64,000 nt of DNA from the NCBI RefSeq assembly GCF_027887165.1, contig NC_077231.1, forward strand, positions 130,668,487 to 130,732,486. Reading direction: 5' to 3'. Shown here piece after piece: positions 21,125 through 31,039 of the stretch. The stretch's first letter is position 1. Every line of letters begins with the position of its first letter. A program made the translations under genes and the position numbers. Under the pieces are notes generated by a model. That model had not been told where the DNA came from. It did not search any database and saw only the letters and a program-made list of their open reading frames with translations. This stretch comes from Monodelphis domestica (taxonomy: Eukaryota; Chordata; Mammalia; Didelphimorphia; Didelphidae).

Positions 21125-21613
21125 TAAGTGATCCTATTCTGTACAACTGCCTCATTTTATATGATTGCTTAAGCCACATTTCTCTGTCCTTGAATGAAGC
21201 TCAGGAGTGAGTTCAGCTCTCCCTCTGAGTTAGTTTAAACATAGAATTAAAAGAAAAGTTGTTATCTCTGATACCACATGGTTTGCTCTTATGACATCTG
21301 TTTACTTGTTTTTGAGCCCCCCAAAGCTTAATCTGATTGATGCCATCTCCCATATGACAGTGTTCTGTTTTTGCCTGTCATAGTATAATTAGGGAAGATT
21401 TGGTCTTCAATGGTGATACTGTCTGGTGATACTGATCCCCTTGCAAAGATTACTAGAGGTGGATGAGTCCCATAAAACAATCAACATTCCTTAATTGTTA
21501 GAGATTGTGATTAGCCTCTCCCCAACACCAACCCATTTTTCTTAGCATAGGCAATTCTAATGCTCCACAACAACCAAGCCCCCCTTCTGTCCTTTGTGCC
21601 AACAAAAAGAGTT
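21125..21613. other. Unassigned sequence
   Basis: About 490 bases; a short local repeat 'actgtctggtgatactgat' near 21417-21437 repeats 'ggtgatact'. Nothing else recognised. Confidence 0.4.
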
Positions 21614-21624
21614 CTTCCCTTCTC

Positions 21625-21756
21625 TTTAAAAACATTTTAAATTTATTTAATTAGTCAATTTAGAACATTTTCTCCTGGTTACAAGAATCAGGTTCCTTCC
21701 CTACCTTTCCCCCCACCCCTCCTGTAGTAGATGCCCAATTCCACTGGTTTATTTTT
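21625..21756 (-). mobile_element. L1 3' tail, outer copy
   Basis: About 120 bases of L1 3'UTR ('agtcaatttagaacattttc', 'cctggttacaagaatcaggt', 'gcccaattccactgg'), immediately followed by a second, independent L1 3' end. A candidate 11-bp duplication 'cttcccttctc' (21614-21624 and 23315-23325) encloses both L1 pieces. Confidence 0.75.
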
Positions 21757-23314
21757 TTCATTTTGAAAATTTTATTTAATTAGTCAATTTAGAACACTTT
21801 TCCTTGGTTACAAAAATCATGTTCTTTCCCTCCCCTCCCCGTGTCCTCCCATAGCCAAGGCACAATTTCACTGGGTTTTATATGTGTCCTTGATCAAAAC
21901 CTATCTCCATGTTGATGATGTTTGCATTAGGGTGATTATTTAGAGTCTACATCCCCAATCATATCACCTTCCACCCATGTGATCAAGCAGTTGTTTTTCT
22001 TCCGTGTTTCTGCTCCCACAGTTCTTTCTCTGGATGTGGATAGCATTCTTTCTCAATAGGTTCCTCAGAATTGTCCTGGATCATTGCATTGCTGCTAGTA
22101 GAGAACTCCATTACATTTGATTGTACCACAGTTTATCAGTCTCTGTATATAATGTTCTCCTGGTTCTGCTCCCTTCACTCTGCATCAATTCCTGGAGGTG
22201 ATTCCAGTTCACATGGAATTCTTCCAGTTTATTATTCCTTTGAGCACAATAGTATTCCATCACCAACAGATACCACAATTTGTTCAGCCATTCCCCAATT
22301 GAAGGACATCCCCTCATTTTCCAATTTTTTGCCACCACAAAGAGTGCAGCTATGAATATTCTTGTACATGTCTTTTTCCTTATTGTCTCTTTGGGGTACA
22401 AACCCAGCAGTGCTATGGCTGGATCAAAGGGCAGACAGTCTTTTAGCACCCTTAGGGCATAGTTCCATATTATCCTCTAGAATGGTTGGATCAATTCACA
22501 ACTCCACCAGCAATACATTAGTGTCCCAACTTTGCCACATCCCCTCCAGCATTCATTACTTTCCTTTGCTGTCATTTTAGCCAATCTGCTAGGTATGAGG
22601 TAGTACCTCAGAGTTGTTTTGATTTGCATTTCTCTGATTATAAGAGATTTAGAACACTTCTTCATGTGTTTATTGATAGTTTTGATTTCTTTATCTGAAA
22701 ATTGTCTATTTATGTCCTTTACCCATTTATCAATTGGGGAATGACTTGGTTTTTTTGTACAATTGATTTAGTTCTTTATAAATTTGAGTAATTAGACCTT
22801 TGTCAGAGGTTTTTGTTATGAAAATTTTTTACCAATTTGTTGCTTCCCTTTTAATTTTGGTTGCATTGGTTTTGTTTGTAGAACCCCTTTTTAATTTAAT
22901 ATAATCAAAATTATTGATTTTACATTTTATGATTTTTTCTAGTTCTTGCTTGGCTTTAAAATCTTTCCCAAAGATCTGACATGAATACTATTCTGTGTTC
23001 ACCTAATTTGCTTATAGTTTCCTTCTTTATTTTCAGGTCATTCACCCATTCTGAGTTTATCTTGGTGTAGGGTGTGAGGTGTTGATCCAAACCTAATCTC
23101 TCCCATACTGTCTTCCAATTTTCCCAGCAGTTTTTATTAAATAGTGGATTTTTGTCCCTAAAGCTGGAATCTTTGGGTTTATATATTTCACGAATCCTCC
23201 ATTCTGTCCCTTAGCCAGTACCATATTGTTTTGATGACCATTGCTATATAGTACAGTTTGAGATCTGGGACTACTAGGCCACCTTCCTTCATATTTTTTT
23301 TTTCCATTATGGTC
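21757..23314 (-). mobile_element. L1 LINE, ORF2 3' half and 3'UTR
   Basis: Minus-strand L1 of about 1.55 kb. ORF2 C-terminus in minus frame 22111-22449: PFDPAIALLGLYPKE, FVVAKNWKMRGCPSIGEWLN and MEYYCAQRNNKLEEFH. Upstream minus frame 22477-22665: [28 protein letters not shown]. The two frames are separated by a disruption between 22449 and 22477. Further 5' ORF2 text reaches 23290. It is one of the better preserved L1 copies in the window, yet 5' truncated without endonuclease. Confidence 0.93.
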
Positions 23315-23527
23315 CTTCCCTTCTCATTGGAGTCACTGGTCTTCCTAAAGTGATCAGTTTGATCCTGCTATTAAAGTTAAATGCATCATTGTTAAACTGA
23401 TTTTGCTCTGAGTATGTGCTTCAGTTTACTTGGATTTATTCCATACTTCACTTTTTGTCAGTTCATACTAATCTTCCTAGTTTTCTTAGAAATCATTATC
23501 TTCATCTTTTTTTTTAATATCTTTTTA

Positions 23528-23712
23528 AGGACAACTAGGTAACACTATGGACAGATCACCATACCTGGAGTTGGGGAAACCAGTGTTCAAATCTGACTTC
23601 ATTACTTCTTAGCTATGTTATCTTGGCAAGTCACTTAACTCCAATTGCATAGCCCTTTTTGCTCTTCTGTCTTGGAATTGACACTAAGATAGGAAGTAAG
23701 GTTTTTTTTTTA
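23528..23712 (+). mobile_element. WSINE1-like SINE
   Basis: Plus-strand copy: 'ggacaactaggtaacactat', 'agtgttcaaatctgacttca', 'cttggcaagtcacttaactc', 'cttctgtcttggaattgaca', ending in a T-rich stretch after 'aggaagtaag'. Confidence 0.88.
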
Positions 23713-23734
23713 AAATATATTTTTTACTCAGAAA

Positions 23735-23845
23735 AAAAATCATCACATCACTGTCCCAGTGTAGTCCCTTTTATTGAGAATGAAAGGAAAACAAAATCCC
23801 TGTTACAAATATTAGATTAACATGAGGCCATTGAGGAAGGACATT
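23735..23845 (-). mobile_element. Old L1 3'UTR fragment
   Basis: Short piece with 'gaatgaaaggaaaacaaaat' and 'ccctgttacaaatattagat', matching the older L1 3'UTR seen at 16295 and 20795. Confidence 0.55.
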
Positions 23846-23849
23846 AGGA

Positions 23850-23982
23850 GATTGCCCAAGTCTTTAAAATTGGGAAGACTAAGCTTAGACTCAGAAAGAC
23901 TCGAATTCAAATTTGACCTCAGAAACTTGTGATCCTATGTGATCCTGCACAAGTCACTTAGTTCCTGTTCACCTTGGTTTCC
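23850..23982 (+). mobile_element. MIR/THER1 SINE, left part (split by a solo LTR)
   Basis: Plus-strand tRNA-derived head and core: 'agactcgaattcaaatttga', 'cctgcacaagtcacttagtt', 'ttcaccttggtttcc'. It stops at the LTR and resumes at 24278 with 'ttccccaactgcaaaatggg'. Confidence 0.82.
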
Positions 23983-24277
23983 TGTAAAAGTTAAAATTAA
24001 ATCTCAATAATAAAAATATTATATTTTAGGAGATTTATTAATGATCATTAGAAATAAAGGAATAAGAGGGATATAAAATAAAGACCATGTGCCCATGGCT
24101 GATCAACCTGTTGAAAATCCCACTCACCACCATTGAGCCAAGATGCCAAAGAGGGATGGGACCCTCCACATCCCCGCTTAATATCCCCTGTCTACAGAAA
24201 ATACATAATGACAGGAAGTCAATGGGTTCCAGGGAAACGTACTTCTTTTTTTAGGGTAACGGATTTTCAATTAAACA
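23983..24277 (-). mobile_element. Short solo LTR (295 bp), second copy
   Basis: Minus-strand copy of the LTR at 7254-7530. On the plus strand it begins TGTAAAAGTT and ends AATTAAACA, and is flanked by TTCC on both sides (23979-23982 and 24278-24281). Removing it rejoins a MIR exactly ('ggtttcc' to 'ccaactgc'). Shared landmarks with copy one, read on the LTR's own strand, include 'gatcagccatgggcac', 'ttattcctttatttct', 'attaataaat' and 'aaaatataatattt'. U3 is more diverged than U5. No internal viral sequence. Confidence 0.85.
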
Positions 24278-24346
24278 TTCCCCAACTGCAAAATGGGGAT
24301 AACAATAGCATCTAACTTGCAGGTTTGTTGTGAAAATCAAATAAGT

Positions 24347-24389
<43 letters not shown>

Positions 24390-24445
24390 AGCACTTAACA
24401 CAGTGCCTGGAACAGAGTAGGCACTATATAAATGCTTATCCTCTC
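24278..24445 (+). mobile_element. MIR/THER1 SINE, right part, with an embedded AC tract
   Basis: Continuation of 23850-23982: 'aaatggggataacaatagca', 'ttgttgtgaaaatcaaataa', an (AC)n insertion, then 'gcacttaacacagtgcctgg', 'agtaggcactatataaatgc'. Confidence 0.85.
24347..24389. repeat. (AC)n microsatellite interrupted by 'atat'
   Basis: AC dinucleotides grown inside the 3' part of a MIR, at the place where this SINE normally has a short purine/pyrimidine stretch. Confidence 0.95.
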
Positions 24446-24454
24446 CCTCCCCAT

Positions 24455-26035
24455 CCCCTTCATGATTTTTTAGAACACAATAATATTTCTTCACATTTAT
24501 ATGCCATTTGTTCCATCATTACCCAGTTGTTGGATACTTCTTAAGATTCCCATTATTTGCCATGTCAAAAAGAGCAGTAGATATTTCTGTACATTCTTTG
24601 TTTTGCTTTGGACTCATTCCCTTCTTAATCTATTCTCCTAATTTTCTCTTCTCCCTTTTCTTTCCTATTTCCCTGTTGAATGAAATTTATTTCTCTAGTC
24701 AACTATATGTGTGTGTGTCTGTGCAAGGATGTGCTTTCCTTCCTTTGACCATTTTAAATGAGTAAGGTTCAAGGGTGAGCCCCAACCCTCCATTCTCTCC
24801 TCTTTGTCTACTTGTTCATTCTGTTTATGTGAGATAATTTTCCCTAACCTTCCTCTCTTCTTCCTTTTCTTTCCATTCTTTTTTTTAAACCCCTACTTTC
24901 TGTTTTAGGTACAGCTCAGCCACAAAGGCAAAAGGGGTTAAGTGAATTGCCCAAGGTCATGCAGGTAGGAAGTAACTGAAGCCAGATTTGAGCCCAGGCC
25001 CTCCTAATTCCAGATCTGGTACTTTACCCACCGAGCCATCTAACTGCGCTTTTTTTCCGCATTCTTTTTAGACATAAAGACATAACAAAACCACTCCCAT
25101 ATTTTGTCTCATTAGAAATTCATCTATGATATTTAATGACGTAAGGTTCAAAGAGAATATATATATTACTTTCTTAATTACAATGTAAGTAGTTTATCCT
25201 TGTTTAGTCGTTTATGATTATTGATTCATGTTTACTTTTTAATGTTTCTCAATTCCTGTGTTTTAACTTCAAAGTGTCTACATAATTCTCTTTTCTTTTT
25301 TGAACTTTTTGTAAATGTTTGTTGACCAACTGGCATGCTTACCATTTGAGGAAGAGGAGCCTTTATGTTGGAAATATAACTTTTTTTCATCAAGAATGCT
25401 TGATAGCCCTCTGTTTCACTAAAGATCCAGTATTTTACCATGTAGGATTATACTCAGTTTTCCCAACTAAGTTGTTCTTGGTTAAAAATCTATTTCTTTT
25501 GGCTTTGGGAATATGGTATTCCTTTATAGGAGTAGCTACTAAATCATGTGTAATCCTTGACTGTGGCTCTAAGTACCTGGATTCTTTCTTTCTGGCTACT
25601 TTCATAATTTTCTTTTACCTACTAACTGTGGATTTTGGCTGTGATATTGCTGGGAGTTTTCAGTTTGGGATTTCTTTCAGGAAGTGACTGGCGAGTTCTT
25701 CTTTTTTCACTTTTCCCCTTGGTTCTAGGTCTGTCTGGGCAGTTTCTTTTAAAATTTCTTAGAATATAAGGTCTAGGCTCTTTATTTGGTCGTGGAATTC
25801 AGGTAATACAGAGACTCTTAAATTATTTATTCTTGATCTGTTTTCCATGTCAAGTTTTCTGGCCTATTCCTGCCTTACTATGAGATACCTTGTCTTTTCT
25901 CCTATTTTTTATTCTTTTGATTTTGTTTTATTATTTCTTATTCTCTTCTATTCCACTTATTCTAATTTTCAGGGAGTTTGTGATCTGACCAAGATTTTAT
26001 ATATCTTTTGCCAAAGATGTTTAAAAATTTTATAA
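24455..26035 (-). mobile_element. HAL1-like old L1 relic (ORF2 mostly absent)
   Basis: Left 150 bases match the old L1 ORF2 end on the minus strand ('cattatttgccatgtcaaaa', 'gagcagtagatatttctgta'). The text then passes without most of ORF2 into a region that matches the 5'/ORF1 side of an L1-like element, with landmarks 'atgcttgatagccctctgtt', 'ttcttggttaaaaatcta', 'gctactaaatcatgtgtaat', 'gggatttctttcagg' and 'ttccatgtcaagttttct'. The relic at 43765-45395 has the same layout. HAL1 (half-L1) is my best interpretation. A WSINE1-like SINE interrupts it at 24887-25050. No intact frame. Confidence 0.5.
24887..25050 (-). mobile_element. WSINE1-like SINE
   Basis: Minus-strand copy: 'aagtgaattgcccaaggtca', 'gccagatttgagcccaggcc', tRNA-like end 'cccaccgagccatctaactg'. 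An imperfect duplication 'cattctttt' lies on both sides (from 24874 and from 25060). Confidence 0.88.
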
Positions 26036-26110
26036 AATTAATTTTATAAAATTATAAATAAATTAATTTTAATTATTTAATTTTAATAAAAAAGTTAATT
26101 TACTTTCCAA
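26036..26110. repeat. AT-rich low-complexity tract
   Basis: Almost pure A/T with overlapping 'aattaattttaa' words; self-complementary in places. Confidence 0.8.
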
Positions 26111-26177
26111 TTCTTTCCTTTATAACTCTCATTTCTTTTCCTATTCTTTCTTTAGTACTATTATTATGATTTTTATT

Positions 26178-26362
26178 TTTTAGATCTTTCCTTTTTGTCT
26201 TAGAATCAATACTATCAGTTTAAATGTAGACAAGTGGTAAAGGCTAGGCATTTAGAATTAAGTGACTTGCCCAGGGTCACATAGCTAGGAAGTGTCTGAG
26301 TTCTCATTTGAATCCAAGACCTCCTGTCTCCAGGTCTGGCTTTCAGCCATCTATCTGTCCCC
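26178..26362 (-). mobile_element. WSINE1-like SINE
   Basis: Minus-strand copy with 'gtgacttgcccagggtcaca', 'aggaagtgtctgagttctca', 'tttgaatccaagacctcctg'; the tRNA-like end is partly lost. Confidence 0.88.
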
Positions 26363-26409
26363 AACCTTTCTCTATAAAAACCACAATCCCTGTGGTGCTA
26401 CTGTTGTCC

Positions 26410-26431
26410 GGGGTGGGGTGGGGGGCTGGGG
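26410..26431 (+). other. Potential G-quadruplex motif
   Basis: Four runs of four to six guanines separated by one-to-two-base loops (GGGG-T-GGGG-T-GGGGGG-CT-GGGG). It is the only such motif I noticed in this AT-rich window. Function unknown. Confidence 0.5.
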
Positions 26432-26479
26432 AATAGAGTTTGGGAGTCATTGAGGAGAAGTCTTTTTACCAGGGGAATT

Positions 26480-26810
26480 AGAAGTCCAAGATAGTATGTT
26501 TATCAAATTTTCAGAAATACAAAGTTAGGAGGGAAAGCCAGTTACTTGAATGGCAAAGTTGGGATTCAAAATAATCCTGATTGGCCAGAACATTGGTTTC
26601 AATTCAATAGGAAGAAGTTTAGTCCTACAGATGTAAAATCTTGCCTCTGGAATAAAAAAAAATCAACTCTAGAGGGGAAAAAAAAAGCAGAGTATACAAC
26701 TAGATAGCAGTTTACATAAAGATTATCTGGGGATTTGGTAGACCATAGACTCAGTGGGTCAATGTGATTTAATTAACTAAAAAAAGTGTCATTAAGGTAG
26801 GATAACTTTC
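26480..26810 (+). mobile_element. CR1/L3 LINE fragment, RT domain 3' side
   Basis: Plus-strand CR1/L3 text: 'gtttatcaaattttcagaaa' then 'aatacaaagttaggaggg' (frame NTKLGG, the position after the reverse-transcriptase catalytic Asp pair in this family), 'gattcaaaataatcctgatt', 'aactagatagcagtttacat'. Cut by an L1 tail at 26811. Frame broken by several indels. Confidence 0.7.
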
Positions 26811-26986
26811 TTTGCATGATAATACTTGTGAAACCCAGATCAAATTGCTTATAATCTGGGCGTAGAGGAGGGAAGGGTGATAGGTTGGACTTTATAATTT
26901 CAGAAAATGTATGTACAATTTTTTTATTACATGTAATTGGGAAAATAAAATATCATTGAATTAAAAAAAAAAAGAAAAAAAAAGAC
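26811..26986 (+). mobile_element. L1 3' tail with 12-bp target-site duplication
   Basis: About 175 bases of old-type L1 3'UTR ('agaaaatgtatgtacaattt', 'acatgtaattgggaaaataa') ending in a long interrupted A-tail. 'aggataactttc' flanks it at 26799-26810 and 26987-26998. Confidence 0.88.
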
Positions 26987-26998
26987 AGGATAACTTTC

Positions 26999-27474
26999 AG
27001 GGATAAGGCAGCAATAGTGCTGCTGAAACCTTAATCTTTGCTTCTGAGATTGACCTCAATCTGTATTTGCTGAATTAATTTATCCAACCACAAGTTACAT
27101 ATTACTCTAAAGTTCCTTATTTATTATTGTTGTTCTTACTGCCTATTTTATTTTTCCCCTCAAGAGTACAACATATGAAGGTTAATGTGAGTTAAAAGCA
27201 ATAATATGTCAGGTTCCATTTATATCATTCAGTTTTATTTAAAGCAATTTTGTAATAAATTTGTACTGATAGCATTTTGATGACTTTGGGCCATTGTTAT
27301 TCATAGTAACTTTTTACAAGTTATAGAATGAACATTATAAATGTGCAATAAACTCTACATAAGCTTAGAGTTTATAATTTTGAACTCTGAGGAATTACAG
27401 CTATGTGCACTGATGCAATATTTTAAAGTAAAGTAAAAAAAACCCTGTAAAATAAAGTTAAAAAAAATTAGGTT
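26999..27474. other. Unassigned AT-rich sequence
   Basis: About 475 bases between two CR1/L3 pieces; it may hold decayed CR1 flank but I cannot align it. Confidence 0.4.
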
Positions 27475-28071
27475 CCCAAGGATAAGATGTGGAGGAGGCA
27501 TGATTAGTTAGTAGTTTGTCTGAAAAAAAGATCTGAGGTTTTTAGTGGACCTCAAGGTTATGATGAATCAATAAATAATAGCCAGAATTAAAAAAAGGCA
27601 CAGCTTCCAGGAATAAGGACTTGAGAGTCCTGTTGTACTTTGTGCTGGTCAGATCCCATGTGGAGCATTTTGTTCAGTTCTGAGTGCCATAGTTTAGGAA
27701 GGACATTTATAAATTGGACAGTATCCAGAGGAGGTCAACCAGGATGGTAAAAAGACATCAGTCTATGCTATTTGAGGACTAGTTGATGCAATTAGAAATG
27801 TTTATTCTGGAAAAGAGAAGATATGATGACTACTTTTAAATATTTAAAGGGTTGTCATGTGGAAGAAGGATTAGAGTAGTTTTTAGACCCAGTAGTAAGA
27901 ATCAAGAGTATGAGAGGAAACTGCAAAGGGAAATTTAAGTTCAATGTCTGGAAAAGCATTCTACCAATTAGAGCTATAAAAAACCCACCTCCTTGGGAGG
28001 TAGTAGGTCCTCCTTAGCGGAGGTTTTCAAGGGGAGTTTGAATAACCACTTGCCAGCTATCCTGTAATGTT
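27475..28071 (+). mobile_element. CR1/L3 LINE, 3' part of ORF2
   Basis: The best plus-strand CR1/L3 copy here: 'aaaagatctgaggtttttag', 'tggagcattttgttcagttc', 'tccagaggaggtcaaccagg', 'aaagggttgtcatgtggaag', 'ggaaaagcattctaccaatt'. It is interrupted by a SINE at 28072-28278 and its 3' end follows at 28280-28350 ('agcttctgacattttat'-like text). Confidence 0.78.
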
Positions 28072-28278
28072 GTTTTTCAGTTGTGTTAAATTCTTTGTGA
28101 CTCCATTTGGGATTTTCTTGGGAAAGATACTGGAGAAGTTTGCCATTTCCTTCTCCAGCTCCTTTTACAGGGTCAAGTGACTTGTTCAAGGTAATAGTGT
28201 CTGTAGTGGGATCTAAACTCAGAAAGAAGAGGTTTTCTGGTTCCAAGTCCAGCGATCTGTCCACTGTACCATCTTACT
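28072..28278 (-). mobile_element. Mar1-like SINE (RTE-type tail)
   Basis: Minus-strand copy beginning with the reversed tail 'gttgtttttcagttgtgtta', then 'gactccatttgggattttct', 'tactggagaagtttgccatt', and a tRNA-like end 'ctgtccactgtaccatctta'. The 3' tail type differs from the WSINE1-like copies. Confidence 0.87.
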
Positions 28279-28279
28279 G

Positions 28280-28350
28280 CTCTGCTTTGTAGTAGTGTTT
28301 GTTAGACTTCATGATCTCTACGATCTTTTCTAGCTCTGACATTTTATATA
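28280..28350 (+). mobile_element. CR1/L3 3' end
   Basis: 'gttagacttcatgatctcta' and 'tctagctctgacattttata' match the typical CR1-type 3' terminus and continue the element broken at 28071. Confidence 0.55.
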
Positions 28351-28394
28351 GTATATCATTAGAATCCTTCCAGCTCATCATGGAATGTTGAAAA

Positions 28395-28560
28395 AAGTCC
28401 TGAGTCAGAGTCCGAGTCCGAGTCAGAGGACTTGGATTCAGATTCCAGAATACCACTCACTATCTATGTAACCCCTGGCAAGTCCTTTCCTTCTCTGAGC
28501 CTTGCTTTCTTCCTCTATAATATGACCTCTAAGTTTGCTTTGAGATCTAACTCATACCCT
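28395..28560 (+). mobile_element. MIR SINE with a short (AGTCCG)n duplication in its head
   Basis: 'ggacttggattcagattcca', 'ctatgtaacccctggcaagt', 'ttctctgagccttgctttct' are MIR text on the plus strand. At 28400-28428 the hexamer 'gagtca/gagtcc' is repeated about four times, replacing the usual single 'gagtcaga'. Confidence 0.72.
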
Positions 28561-28772
28561 TATAGATGGATAGATGGACTGACAGACAGACACCTCTTTT
28601 CTCTCCCGCAGGCCACACAGGTAGCAGATGTTCTACTCAGCTTTTTCAGGACAACCCTATACCCCTCTGCATTTAAAATGCTCCCTGACCTTGTCTACTC
28701 AGTCCCCTACTGGGGCTAGGACCAGGCTGGGTCCTGAGCATCTTGGGTTCTTGGACAGTGCCTGCGGCTGAT

Positions 28773-28804
28773 GCTCTTTCTTTTTCTTTTTCTTTTTCTT
28801 TTTA
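28773..28804. repeat. (CTTTTT)n simple repeat
   Basis: Hexanucleotide tract at the 3' end of the following minus-strand L1, probably a mutated A-tail of that element. Confidence 0.85.
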
Positions 28805-28805
28805 A

Positions 28806-29212
28806 ATTTATTTAATTTAACTGATTAATTAAGAAATTTTTTCCATGGTTACATGATTCTTATTCTTTCCCTCCCCCCTCCCATAGCCGACGTACAATTC
28901 CACTCGGTTTTACCTGTGCTGTTCAAGACCTATTTCCATATTATTGATATTTGCACAAGGGTGATCATTTAGAGTCCACATCCCCAATCATATTCCCATC
29001 GACCCATGTGATCAAGCAGTTGTTTTTCTTCTGTGTTTCTGCTCCCACAGTTCTTCCTCTGGATGTGGATAGTGTTCTTTCTCAGAAGTCCCTCAGAATT
29101 GTCCTGGATCACTGCATTGCTGCTAGTAGAGAAGTCTTTTACATTTGATTGTACCACAGTGTATCAGTCTGTGTATAATGTTCTCCTGGTTCTGCTCCTT
29201 TCACTCTTGATG
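28806..29212 (-). mobile_element. 5'-truncated L1, 3'UTR and last ORF2 codons
   Basis: Minus-strand: 'ttccatggttacatgattct', 'aagacctatttccatattat', 'agagtccacatccccaatca', 'ctctggatgtggatagtgtt', 'gttctcctggttctgctcct'. It stops just inside ORF2. Confidence 0.92.
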
Positions 29213-29384
29213 TTGTCTTTGAAATGGTTCCTGGCAGCCAGCCACTCCCTGAGCAAACCTGTGAGCATTTGCACTGACTCCTTTCTTTTGCCTGGGAAGG
29301 TGTGATTATTGTGGAGAGAGAATTCTTTGTGTATTGTGGTGACAGGGAAGAATGGGAGGCCTCAGGGGGATGAGATAATAGAGG

Positions 29385-29475
29385 ATCAAAGATTTTTAGG
29401 ATTGGAAGAGATTTTAGACATCATATAGTTCCACACTTTAACTTTGCAAATGGGGCAATTGGGGGAGAAAGGAAG
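29385..29475 (-). mobile_element. CR1-like 3' end fragment
   Basis: 'ttaggattggaagagatttt', 'agacatcatatagttccac' resemble the 'gaagggacct..gatcatctagtcca' text of old CR1/MIR-like 3' ends. Related pieces are at 39150-39320 and 54395-54565. Family uncertain. Confidence 0.4.
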
Positions 29476-29479
29476 TAAG

Positions 29480-30015
29480 GAATATATATATATGGTTGAG
29501 TAAAAAAGATTCTTTCCAGGAGTGGGTTAGATTGGCTCCTGAGGGCCCTTCCATTCTAAAATTCTTTGACTTTTATTTCTATTTTAAAAACAAAACATTG
29601 AAGTAGTTTAAAAAAATATCTCTTTTATAAACCAAAAGTTTCTTATGTCTGTAAATCCTAAATTACTCAGGAAAATGAAGTAATTAAATAAGAATAAGAC
29701 TAACAGGTGATTATGTCTAAAATGCTTCTTTTCCACTTATTATTTTAAAATTGTTTACACACCCTAGAGTAATTCATGCTAAATTATTGCGACCTATGCT
29801 ATCCCCTAGCAAAAAACAATAAAATCAAACCAAAGCAAAAAAATAGTTCCTGCAGGCTGCATATTGAATTGGAAAAACCACAAATTAACATTATATACTG
29901 TATTATATTTTTATTTATTTTATTAAACATTTTGTTTTATACTTTCCAGTTATATTTCAATTTGGTTCAGGCTTCACTCTAGAGTGTTATCCTAGGATCT
30001 TGAGTGACACCTCTG
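29480..30015. other. Unassigned AT-rich sequence
   Basis: About 535 bases with no recognised element. Confidence 0.4.
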
Positions 30016-30020
30016 CACCA

Positions 30021-30994
30021 TGTGGCATTTAAAAGAGTGGGAGCCATAAACTGTAATAGTTAAAATGGTTGTGAATATAAACTGTAGTGAGTAAAATAGT
30101 GGAAGATATAAATTGTAGTAGATATAAGAGTGGGTGAATAAATTGTGATCGCAGAAAATATGTTTTCACTACAGTGTCTTGTTTTAAATCAAATATAAGG
30201 TGGTCGCCAGGGAAATATTCCCAATTATGAATATACCCAAGTCAACTGGGTTTTATGGAGAATTTAATTAATAATACAATGAGGAATCGAAGAAAGAGAG
30301 AGAGAAAAAGGAAATAAATGAGAAAAGAATAGGCAGGCCCAGGCAGCCCTGGCCAACCCAGGCCTAAGCCCTATAAGAAAAAATCAGTCAGTCCTTAATC
30401 TAAATCACTCACCACAAGATCTGTCCAAGCAAGGATTCTAGTGACACCAGGCCAGCATCATCTCAGCTGCTTTCACCAGCTCAATCCTCCATCTGAATGT
30501 TTCAGAATGAGTCTGAGCTCCTATTTAAAGGGCATTTTCTCCTATGTCACCTCCCCTAAGTCCTAACATCTACCAATCACAGTAGACATTTTCCAAAGGA
30601 CAGACCATTCTGAATTCACACCTGAGTAGACTAATCCTTTTAGTAATCAACACCTGAGTAGGTTAGAATCTCTGAGTAAGTTTCTCACCTCTTTGTCCCA
30701 TGTAAGTTTACAAGTTGCCTGACCTTTATAGGTACTTAGCACCCCTTTGTACTTAATTCTAAAAATAGGCATAGCTTAAGTATGGGTTTAAGTACTTTTC
30801 ATTGTTCAGCAAGGAGTTTTCTTCCCTAAAGCAGTCTTAAGTAAGGGTGGAGTAGAGGTCTTCCCATTTTTGATCTAAATAGAGTTCTCACTGTCCAAAT
30901 GGGGAGTGGTCCCAGTAGGGAATTGTCCCAATGGAGAATTCCCCAATGGGGAATTTTTTAACATTCACAAGTCTGAGAAATTTCAAGATTCACA
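30021..30994 (-). mobile_element. Long solo LTR (974 bp), second copy
   Basis: Minus-strand relative of the LTR at 9912-11016. On its own strand it starts TGTGAATC and ends with a CA terminus; flanks are ACCA and ACTA, a possible 4-bp duplication with one mismatch. Shared blocks: 'attaaattctccataaaacc', 'gttgacttgggtatattc', 'ccctggcgaccaccttatat', 'cagtttatggctcccactct'. A TATA-like 'tatttaaa' is at 30522-30529, and an inverted CCAAT motif lies upstream of it on the LTR strand. No internal viral genes remain. Confidence 0.82.
30522..30529 (-). promoter_or_regulatory. TATA-like box of the long LTR
   Basis: 'tttaaata' on the LTR's own strand, followed by the GAGCTC-containing start of the presumed R region. 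This copy keeps it better than the one at 9912-11016, where the equivalent place reads 'cttaaagata'. Confidence 0.45.
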
Positions 30995-31039
30995 ACTATA
31001 CCAAAATACTATCCACATCTTCCTTCATCTGATGCCTAC

